A stretch of DNA of 40,231 bases from Desulforadius tongensis (GTDB lineage: Bacteria; Bacillota; Desulfotomaculia; Desulfotomaculales; Desulfohalotomaculaceae): assembly GCF_016907915.1 (NCBI RefSeq), contig NZ_JAFBCW010000027.1:1-40231 (forward strand), given 5' to 3'. The notes under the pieces are model-generated. The model was not told the origin of the DNA. It ran no database searches and saw nothing but the letters and a program-made list of their open reading frames with translations. Position numbers and translations under genes: made by a program. This document shows positions 1 through 5,642 of the stretch, piece after piece; the stretch's first letter is position 1; every line of letters starts with the position of its first letter.

Positions 1-93
1 AGGTTTATCAGGAGCCGTATACGAGGCCCGTACGTACGGTTCTGTGAGAGGGATAACGCCGTAGCAAATTACTGCGGCGTTACCCTACTCGAT
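1..93 (+). mobile_element. Group II intron, 3' end only (domains V and VI)
   Basis: Positions 12-42 fold as a domain V: GAGCCGTA (12-19) pairs with TACGGTTC (35-42), a two-base CG bulge sits at 33-34, and an upper stem TACG/CGTA closes a five-base loop. The linker TGTGAGAGG leads into a domain VI hairpin (about 50-85, arms AACGCCG and CGGCGTT) with an A at 82 placed like a branch-point adenosine. The intron appears to end CTACTCGAT at 93, matching the AT/AC end typical of group II introns. The 5' part, including any reverse transcriptase gene, lies outside the window. The subclass cannot be decided from this fragment. Confidence 0.88.
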
Positions 94-374
94 CACACTA
101 GATCCTTCCCTTGGGCAAAACTGTCTTCTTTAGAGTAAATGAGCCGGAAATGAACTTTTTTTTCAAAACTGGACACTAATTTCTTTTCGTTTTGGTGGGT
201 GTAATAAAAGCCGCGGTTGACGGCTTCATCTTTAAACGCAATGACGAAGCACTCCCCGGTTTTCCAATAACGGCAGGTTAAATTTAATTGTTTAGATAAA
301 TTGGTGGCTATTGGAAGGGCTTTTTCAAAATTTTCATTGTCTAATGCAAAAGAGGGATATAAATAATCTTGCAC
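93..374 (-). CDS. Hypothetical protein, possibly truncated by the adjacent intron
   Basis: The product is 93 residues and I do not recognise the family. It is soluble, rich in Lys, Phe and Tyr, with no membrane segment or clear motif. The start is GTG at 374, supported by AAAGGAG about nine bases upstream (rc of 382-389), so translation is likely real. The gene runs toward the left intron. Its TGA stop is made from two exon bases (94-95) and the last base of the intron (93), so the original reading frame may have continued and been cut off when the intron inserted. The intron is antisense to this gene and could not splice out of its mRNA. It may therefore be a C-terminally altered gene or pseudogene. 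It diverges from sfsA across 116 bp. Confidence 0.6.
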   Translation of the reverse strand: MQDYLYPSFALDNENFEKALPIATNLSKQLNLTCRYWKTGECFVIAFKDEAVNRGFYYTHQNEKKLVSSFEKKVHFRLIYSKEDSFAQGKDLV

Positions 375-490
375 AGAAAATACTCCTTTCGTAATGTGTT
401 AACTCCTACTTTATTCAACAATATATTACCGTGCCCTTTATGTAATTGATGGCAGTGGTAGAAGAATCAAGAATTTAGAGGATCTGCTTT

Positions 491-1222
491 ATGGAGAAGA
501 TAACCTTACCCCATAATTTACTTCAGGCTAACTTTGTCAAAAGGATAAATCGTTTTGCGGCTGCGGTGGAAATTGATAAACGGGTTTACCGGGCCTACGT
601 ACCCAGCTCCGGCCGGATGAAGGAATTACTGCTGCCCGGTGCTGTGGTGCTGGTTTCACCGTCCCCTCCCGGCGGGCGTACCGATTACAAACTGCTGCTG
701 GTAAAACACCGGGATACCTGGGTATCGGTGGATTCGCTGCTGCCCAACCGTCTGGTGAGCAAAGCGCTGCGCAGCGGCTGCCTGCCGGAATTTGCCGGTT
801 ACAGCACCGTGTACCCGGAAAAAACCTTTGGCCGCAGCCGGTTTGATTTTTTGCTGCTGGCGGACAATAAGCATGACGCCGGCTGCTATATAGAGGTAAA
901 ATCAGTAACGCTGGTGGAAGACCGGGTGGCAAAATTTCCCGATGCTCCTTCAAAAAGGGGTACTAAACACATTTATGAGCTTGTTGAGGCGGTGAACAGC
1001 GGTTGGCGGGCTGCGGTGATGTTTGTGGTGCAGCGGGATGACGCAGAAAGTTTTGCTCCCAACGGCCGCCGGGACCGGGAGTTTGCTGCTGCGCTGAACC
1101 ATGCTGCGCGTAACGGTGTGGAAGTTTATGCCCGGAAATGTGTTATTGATCCGCCGGAAATAACTTTACATAAAAATATACCCGTAAAATTAGAGGATAC
1201 TTTCATGAAATGTAGAATTTAA
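491..1222 (+). CDS. sfsA: SfsA family protein (sugar fermentation stimulation protein homolog)
   Basis: The protein is 243 residues, the usual family length. SfsA proteins have an N-terminal OB-like domain and a C-terminal domain related to PD-(D/E)XK nucleases. They were named for an effect on maltose metabolism in E. coli, and their biochemical role is poorly defined. Visible here are the N-terminal family stretch YVPSSGRMKELLLPGA (about 36-51), the nuclease-like pair FDF (118-120) and IEVKSVT (134-140), and the conserved segment FPDAPSKRGTKH (149-160). The ATG at 491 follows GAGGAT at the expected spacing. nadD begins about 70 bases after its stop, so the two may be co-transcribed. Confidence 0.9.
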   Translation: MEKITLPHNLLQANFVKRINRFAAAVEIDKRVYRAYVPSSGRMKELLLPGAVVLVSPSPPGGRTDYKLLLVKHRDTWVSVDSLLPNRLVSKALRSGCLPEFAGYSTVYPEKTFGRSRFDFLLLADNKHDAGCYIEVKSVTLVEDRVAKFPDAPSKRGTKHIYELVEAVNSGWRAAVMFVVQRDDAESFAPNGRRDREFAAALNHAARNGVEVYARKCVIDPPEITLHKNIPVKLEDTFMKCRI

Positions 1223-1294
1223 ACACCTGTGCCATTTACGGCACCATCAGAGGATAGGGTATATTTAATATTTTTAATGCAGGTGAATATTTAC

Positions 1295-1897
1295 ATGCGT
1301 TCTCTGGCGATAATGGGCGGGACATTTGACCCCATTCATTATGGACACCTGGTGGCGGCGGAGCAGGCGCGCCACAGCTTTCAATGTGAAAAAGTGCTGT
1401 TTGTTCCCGCTAAAAGCCCGCCCCATAAAGATAATTCCCGGATATCACCGGTGGAGCACCGCCTGGCCATGACGCGCCTGGCGGTGGATACCAACAGGTA
1501 TTTTGAAGTATCTACTTTGGAAATTGAGCGTCCCGGGCCGTCATACGCCATTGATACGGTAAAAGAAGTGAAGAAAATTTACAACCCGGAAAAATTATAC
1601 TTTATTACCGGGGCAGACGCGGTTTTGGAAATAATCAGCTGGAAAAATGTTGAGGAATTACTGTCGGCATGCTATTTTGTAGCTGCCACCCGGCCGGGAT
1701 ACGACATAAGCAACCTGCGGCAAAAATTAAATGTTTTGCCCGCCGAGTATTTAAAAAAAATAATTCCCACTTATATACCGGCACTGGCCATTTCCAGTAC
1801 CGACATAAGAAAAAGGGTTCGTGCCGGCGAGTCCATAAAGTATTTGCTTCCCGAGCCGGTGGAAAGATATATAAAAAATCACCGTCTTTACTTATAG
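1295..1897 (+). CDS. nadD: Nicotinate-nucleotide adenylyltransferase
   Basis: NadD transfers AMP from ATP to nicotinate mononucleotide to give deamido-NAD in cytoplasmic NAD synthesis. The 200-residue product has the nucleotidyltransferase signature GGTFDPIHYGHL (8-19), which includes the HxGH-type motif, and the C-terminal ISSTDIR (166-172) that contacts the nucleotide. I chose ATG at 1295 because AGGTGA lies about nine bases upstream. The frame stays open to 1229 and has another ATG at 1277, but neither has a ribosome site. In many Firmicutes nadD is directly followed by yqeK and rsfS; here a small RRM gene lies between nadD and yqeK. The TAG stop overlaps the first of three 11-bp repeats. 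Confidence 0.95.
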   Translation: MRSLAIMGGTFDPIHYGHLVAAEQARHSFQCEKVLFVPAKSPPHKDNSRISPVEHRLAMTRLAVDTNRYFEVSTLEIERPGPSYAIDTVKEVKKIYNPEKLYFITGADAVLEIISWKNVEELLSACYFVAATRPGYDISNLRQKLNVLPAEYLKKIIPTYIPALAISSTDIRKRVRAGESIKYLLPEPVERYIKNHRLYL

Positions 1898-1928
1898 TGA
1901 GTATTTAGTGAGTGTTTAGTGAGTGTTC
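1896..1928 (+). repeat. Three tandem 11-bp repeats
   Basis: The unit AGTGAGTGTTT occurs three times head to tail at 1896-1906, 1907-1917 and 1918-1928, with one changed base in the first copy and one in the third. The first unit overlaps the TAG stop codon of nadD. Each unit contains TGA or TAG in some frame. Confidence 0.85.
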
Positions 1929-2034
1929 GAATGGTAAATGTTGCCCTTTAATATATTTGCATTACCTCTTTTCGATCTGCAAATAATAACGTCAAGCTGA
2001 TTGAAGAAAGCAGGAAAGAGGTGAAAATAAAGAC

Positions 2035-2283
2035 ATGGTACGCACCCTATATGTGGGCAACATACCGTGGGCAACAACAGCTGAAGATTTAACGGAAGCC
2101 TTTTCAGCCCATGGCCAGGTGATTTCCAGCCGGGTAATAACGGATCGTGAAACCGGTAGATCAAGGGGATTTGGCTTTGTAGAAGTAAGTGACGAAGATG
2201 CAGACAGCATGATTGCCGCGTTAAACGGCACCGAGCTGGGCGGGCGGGTGATTACCGTTAACGAAGCAAAGTCCCGGGATTAA
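2035..2283 (+). CDS. Small RRM-type RNA-binding protein
   Basis: The 82-residue protein is a single RNA recognition motif. RNP2 is LYVGNI (5-10) and RNP1 is RGFGFVEV (44-51), both with the aromatic residues that stack on RNA bases. There is no glycine-rich tail, so it is close to a bare RRM domain. Bacterial single-RRM proteins are known mainly from cyanobacteria and scattered other lineages, and some respond to cold; the target RNA here is unknown. ATG at 2035 follows AGAGGTGA at about 2015-2022. The gene is preceded by a 130-bp non-coding stretch with the 11-bp repeats and followed by its own terminator, so it looks like an independent unit between nadD and yqeK. Confidence 0.92.
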   Translation: MVRTLYVGNIPWATTAEDLTEAFSAHGQVISSRVITDRETGRSRGFGFVEVSDEDADSMIAALNGTELGGRVITVNEAKSRD

Positions 2284-2318
2284 AAATACAACACCGGCGA
2301 AATTAATTTTATTTCCAG

Positions 2319-2350
2319 AACCTCCTCCCCAGGGACGGAGGTTTTGCCTT
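2319..2350 (+). terminator. Rho-independent terminator after the RRM gene
   Basis: AACCTCC (2319-2325) pairs with GGAGGTT (2337-2343) around an 11-base loop, followed by TTGCCTTTTAT. It separates the RRM gene from yqeK. Confidence 0.65.
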
Positions 2351-2377
2351 TTATAAATCATTTGTGAAGGGGAGAGA

Positions 2378-2983
2378 TTGTCACCAGCGATGGATAACAT
2401 AGCGGAGATTAAAGAGCAAATTAAGCGCCAAATGTCTTCACTCAGGTTTAAACATACACTGGGCGTAATGCAGACAGCGGTAAACTTGGCGAAGAGGTTT
2501 CAGGTTAATCCCCGGAAGGCGGAACTGGCTGCGCTGCTGCATGACTGCGCCCGGGATTACACAGATGAACAGCTGCTGCAGCTGGCCCACCGGTTTAATT
2601 TAAAAATAGATCAGATTCAGGAAAGCCTGCCGGCCATGCTGCACGGTCCGGTGGGGGCGGAGCTGGCCAAACAAAAATTTGGCGTTCGGGATGAAGAAGT
2701 TTTGCAGGCCATTGCCGTTCATACCTTTGGTGCTGTAAATATGAGTGATACAGCAAAGATATTAATGCTGGCCGATGCCACCGAGCCCGGCAGGAAATAT
2801 AACGGGGTAGAAGACCTAAGACAGCAAATAAGCGGTGCAGATAATTTAAACCAAGCGGTACTGCATTGTATTGAATTTAAAATCAGAAGTGTGTTAAAAT
2901 GCAAGTGTCTGCTGCATCCCGCGGCGGTGAGTGCCCGCAACCAATTATTACTGAAAATTAATAATCCCAAAGGAACAAATTAA
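2378..2983 (+). CDS. yqeK: YqeK, HD-domain diadenosine tetraphosphate hydrolase
   Basis: YqeK-family HD proteins hydrolyse Ap4A symmetrically to ADP, a role shown for Gram-positive members. The 201-residue product carries the metal ligands expected of an HD phosphohydrolase: His26 (FKHTLG), the His55-Asp56 pair in LLHDCARD, His89 (LHGPVGAELA), His115 (AVHTFGA) and Asp133 in ADATEPGR. The start is probably TTG at 2378 with AAGG at 2367-2370. ATG at 2390 in the same frame is an alternative giving 197 residues. rsfS follows 50 bases later. Confidence 0.9.
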   Translation: MSPAMDNIAEIKEQIKRQMSSLRFKHTLGVMQTAVNLAKRFQVNPRKAELAALLHDCARDYTDEQLLQLAHRFNLKIDQIQESLPAMLHGPVGAELAKQKFGVRDEEVLQAIAVHTFGAVNMSDTAKILMLADATEPGRKYNGVEDLRQQISGADNLNQAVLHCIEFKIRSVLKCKCLLHPAAVSARNQLLLKINNPKGTN

Positions 2984-3033
2984 CAATATATGAGTATAAT
3001 TGTAGTAACTAATTTTTTTAAGGAGGAATGGAT

Positions 3034-3390
3034 TTGAATCTAAGCATCCAGCAAATGGTGGATGAAGCTTGTCGTGCTGCTGAAGAAAAAAAAGCTCATG
3101 ATATTGTGGTGCTGGACATTAGTGGCGTTTCTGTTATCTGTGATTATTTCATCATTTGCAGTGCCAACTCAACTACTCAGGTGAAAGCCATTGCGGAAAA
3201 TATCCAGGATAAAATGGCCAGGCAGGGGGTTGCCCTCAAACACCGGGAAGGTTTAAGAGAAGGAAACTGGGTGCTGCTGGATTACGGTGATGTGGTGGTG
3301 CACATATTCCGGGAGAAAGAGCGCCATTTTTACAATTTGGAACGCCTGTGGGGCGATGCCGAAGTGGTGCATTCTTCTGCGGGAAATTAA
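3034..3390 (+). CDS. rsfS: Ribosomal silencing factor RsfS (Iojap family)
   Basis: RsfS binds ribosomal protein L14 on the 50S subunit and blocks subunit joining when nutrients are short. The product of about 118 residues matches family length and shows the Iojap/DUF143 stretch VVLDISGVSVICDYFIICS, then HREGLREGNWVLLDYGDVVVHIF with the conserved GxWVLxDYGDxVVHIF pattern. AAGGAGG at 3020-3026 lies only one base before an in-frame ATG at 3028 but seven bases before TTG at 3034, so TTG is the likely start. It ends the nadD-yqeK-rsfS group, and a strong promoter for the next transcript begins 15 bases after its stop. Confidence 0.93.
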   Translation: MNLSIQQMVDEACRAAEEKKAHDIVVLDISGVSVICDYFIICSANSTTQVKAIAENIQDKMARQGVALKHREGLREGNWVLLDYGDVVVHIFREKERHFYNLERLWGDAEVVHSSAGN

Positions 3391-3404
3391 AATAAAATTT
3401 GCAG

Positions 3405-3433
3405 TTGACAATCACATATCTTTGCCTTATAAT
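3405..3433 (+). promoter_or_regulatory. Consensus sigma-A promoter of the T-box operon
   Basis: TTGACA at 3405-3410 and TATAAT at 3428-3433 are both perfect consensus hexamers with a 17-base spacer. Transcription should start near 3440, about 30 bases before the T-box Stem I. Confidence 0.9.
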
Positions 3434-3616
3434 AAAATGCGTCACATCGATGAACGCAAAATCGATGAAGAGGAGTAGTAAATGGTGCAGCTCTGCAGAG
3501 AGCCGTCGGTTGGTGCGAGACGGTGAGCGTAACATTGAACTCGCCTCTGAGATGCATGGGGGATATGTACTCCATGACGGTTGGTGGCCGTTATACACGT
3601 CAAGCGGGTAATTCGT

Positions 3617-3692
3617 GGGGCTGTAGCTCAGCTGGGAGAGCGCTTGAATGGCATTCAAGAGGCCAGGGGTTCGAGCCCCCTCAGCTCCACCA
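3617..3692 (+). tRNA. tRNA-Ala (anticodon GGC), CCA encoded
   Basis: This is a complete 76-nt cloverleaf. The acceptor stem GGGGCTG (3617-3623) pairs with CAGCTCC (3682-3688) and includes the G3-U70 pair that marks alanine tRNAs. The D arm is GCTC/GAGC, and the anticodon stem CTTGA/TCAAG holds the loop ATGGCAT with anticodon GGC. The variable loop has five bases, the T arm AGGGG/CCCCT holds TTCGAGC, and A73 and CCA are encoded. It lies between the T-box Stem I/II region and the antiterminator, so it is transcribed from the leader promoter and upstream of the T-box terminator. RNase P processing at 3616/3617 would cut the leader in two. Confidence 0.97.
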
Positions 3693-3728
3693 TTTTACTA
3701 CCAACTAGGGTGGTACCGCGGGAGAAAA

Positions 3729-3760
3729 GCTCTCGTCCCTATAAGGGGCGAGGGCTTTTG
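3729..3760 (+). terminator. T-box regulated intrinsic terminator
   Basis: GCTCTCGTCCC (3729-3739) pairs over 11 bp with GGGGCGAGGGC (3745-3755) around TATAA, followed by TTTT. It lies directly after the T-box sequence and shares bases with the antiterminator, as in classical T-boxes. Confidence 0.92.
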
Positions 3761-3875
3761 GTATTTTTGTGCATTTCCAAAACCAATGACTGTATGCCCC
3801 GGGGTTAAAGAAATTTAAGCATATTTGTGCAGCCGGCTTTTACAGAATATTCTGATTTGCTGAAGGGGGATAGGT

Positions 3876-5546
3876 ATGCAGAAACTTGACAAAGTCACGG
3901 TGGGACAGCTGCTGGAGCAGGTTGCCCGGATGTATCCCGATAACGAAGCGCTGGTGTACAACGACCGGGATTTGCGTTATTCTTATCGAGAGTTTAACCG
4001 GTTATGCCGGGTAGTGGCCAGGGGATTAATGGCCATGGGGATTAAAAAAGGTGACCATATCGCGGTGTGGGCTACCAACGTTCCCGAATGGGTGCTGCTG
4101 CAGTTTGCCGTCGGGAAAATGGGGGCGGTTTTAGTAACTGTAAACACCAACTATAAAACCTTTGAGCTGAAATACTTACTGGAGCAGTCGGACAGTACCA
4201 GCTTATTCATGGCTGCCGGGACAAAAACATCCAGTTATATCGATATGATTTATGAGCTGTGCCCGGAATTAAAGGAGTCTAAACCTGGCCAACTAAATAG
4301 TGATAATTTGCCCTTATTAAAAAATGTGGTTCTTTTAGGTGCTGAAAATTACCCGGGCATGTTTAATTGGAGTGATCTGCTGGCCATGGCGGAACAGGTA
4401 TCGGAAGAGGAGTTAGACGCCCGCATGGCTTCCTTGGATCCTGACGATGTTATCAACATGCAGTATACCTCTGGAACCACCGGATTTCCCAAGGGGGTTA
4501 TGCTGAGCCACACAAACGTGGTAGGTAATGCCCGGAGTATTGCCCAGTGTTTAAAATTTACTTACCGGGACAGGTTGTGCATACCGGTGCCCTTTTTCCA
4601 CTGTTTTGGCTGCGTGCTGGGTACTTTAACCTGTGTGGTGAGCGGTGCCACCATGGTGCCGGTGGAGAGATTTAATCCCCAGGTGGTTTTAGAGGTCATT
4701 GAAAAGGAGCGCTGTACCGCGGTGCACGGGGTACCCACCATGTTTATTATGGAACTGGAGGAACTGGATAAAAGCAATTATGATCTTTCCAGTTTGCGTA
4801 CCGGAATAATGGCCGGTGCTCCCTGCCCCATTGAAGTGATGAATGCGGTTATAAAGCGCATGAATATGAAGGAAATTGTGATAACCTACGGTCAGACCGA
4901 AGCATCACCGGGTATAACCATGACCCGTACTGACGATCCCGTTGAGATACGGGTTAATACTGTGGGCCGGGCGCTGCCCAACGTGGAAATGAAAGTTATT
5001 GACCCGGCCACCGGCCGGGAAGTGCCGCCCGGTGTCCAGGGGGAAGTTTGTGCCCGGGGATACAATGTAATGAAGGGCTATTATAAAGATCCGGCGGCCA
5101 CTGCCCAGGCCATTGATAAAGATGGATGGCTGCACACCGGTGATTTGGGCGTGGCTGACAGCAGCGGTTATTTAAAAATAACCGGCAGGCTGAAAGACAT
5201 GATTATCCGCGGGGGAGAAAATATCTACCCCCGGGAAATTGAAGAGTTTTTATATACCCATCCCAAGGTTAAAGAAGTGCAGGTGATAGGTGTACCCAGT
5301 GTCAAATACGGGGAAGAAGTACTGGCCTTTATCAGGCTCAAAGAGGGTGTCACCTGCAGTAAAGAGGAAATTCAGGAATACTGTGTGGATAAAATTGCCC
5401 GCTATAAAATACCCCGGTATGTACTGTTTGTAGAAAACTACCCCACCACCGCCAGCGGTAAGGTGCAGAAGTTTAAACTGCGTGAGCAGGCCATGGAAAT
5501 GCTGGGGTTAAAAAACAGCGCTGATTTTGATGGGGCGGGGGTATAA
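3876..5546 (+). CDS. AMP-forming acyl-CoA synthetase (fatty-acid/medium-chain type)
   Basis: This 556-residue enzyme belongs to the ANL adenylate-forming superfamily: it activates a carboxylic acid with ATP and transfers it to CoA. The phosphate-binding loop is YTSGTTGFPKGV (about 197-208), followed by YGQTEA (about 338), GWLHTGDLG (about 417), the hinge GRLKDMIIRGGENIYP and the C-terminal catalytic lysine in TTASGKVQKFK (about 528). It resembles FadD/YngI-type ligases; the acid substrate cannot be read from sequence. ATG at 3876 follows GAAGGGGGAT. It lies between a leucine T-box and leuS, with no terminator before leuS, so it is probably controlled with leuS. A link to branched-chain acids is possible but only inferred. 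Confidence 0.92.
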   Translation: MQKLDKVTVGQLLEQVARMYPDNEALVYNDRDLRYSYREFNRLCRVVARGLMAMGIKKGDHIAVWATNVPEWVLLQFAVGKMGAVLVTVNTNYKTFELKYLLEQSDSTSLFMAAGTKTSSYIDMIYELCPELKESKPGQLNSDNLPLLKNVVLLGAENYPGMFNWSDLLAMAEQVSEEELDARMASLDPDDVINMQYTSGTTGFPKGVMLSHTNVVGNARSIAQCLKFTYRDRLCIPVPFFHCFGCVLGTLTCVVSGATMVPVERFNPQVVLEVIEKERCTAVHGVPTMFIMELEELDKSNYDLSSLRTGIMAGAPCPIEVMNAVIKRMNMKEIVITYGQTEASPGITMTRTDDPVEIRVNTVGRALPNVEMKVIDPATGREVPPGVQGEVCARGYNVMKGYYKDPAATAQAIDKDGWLHTGDLGVADSSGYLKITGRLKDMIIRGGENIYPREIEEFLYTHPKVKEVQVIGVPSVKYGEEVLAFIRLKEGVTCSKEEIQEYCVDKIARYKIPRYVLFVENYPTTASGKVQKFKLREQAMEMLGLKNSADFDGAGV

Positions 5547-5592
5547 CAGCTGCATATTATTGTGTATAATGACAAATTATGATAAAATGGGC

Positions 5593-5614
5593 GGGGTAAA
5601 CATATGTTTACCCC
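5593..5614. promoter_or_regulatory. Perfect 22-bp palindrome upstream of leuS
   Basis: The 11-base arm GGGGTAAACAT is followed immediately by its exact reverse complement, centred on CATATG. It has no T-run after it, so it is not a typical terminator. A weak promoter-like pair, TTGTGT (5560-5565) and TAAAAT (5583-5588) with 17-base spacing, would start transcription inside the palindrome. An operator site or mRNA hairpin is possible; no regulator can be named. Confidence 0.6.
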
Positions 5615-5642
5615 CCACGCAACTTTATAGGAGGATGTGACA

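Larger units (their letters stand above)
3467..3760 (+). promoter_or_regulatory. T-box riboswitch leader, leucine type, carrying an internal tRNA gene
   Basis: Stem I runs about 3469-3548, closed by AGAGG (3469-3473) and CCTCT (3544-3548). Its distal part has the canonical AGAGAGCCG and GGTGCGAGACGG elements. In the specifier loop, GAA (3537-3539) is followed by CTC (3540-3542) and then a purine, so CTC (leucine) is the probable specifier. A 7-bp hairpin (3555-3576) and an ACGG/CCGT hairpin (3577-3591) follow. The T-box sequence AACTAGGGTGGTACCGCG is at 3703-3720, with TGGT (3711-3714) able to pair with an ACCA tRNA end. The terminator is at 3729-3755. Without the 76-nt tRNA at 3617-3692 the leader has normal T-box proportions. 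Downstream are an acyl-CoA synthetase and leuS, which agrees with leucine sensing. Confidence 0.93.

Noticed and set aside
381-445. Sporulation-type promoter (sigma G-like TGAATA...CATTACG on the minus strand) for the small left-end gene
   Set aside because: The spacing is about two or three bases short of the consensus and the match is partial.
3523-3808. Short open frames across the T-box and tRNA region
   Set aside because: They run through highly structured tRNA and riboswitch sequence, have no ribosome site and match no protein family.
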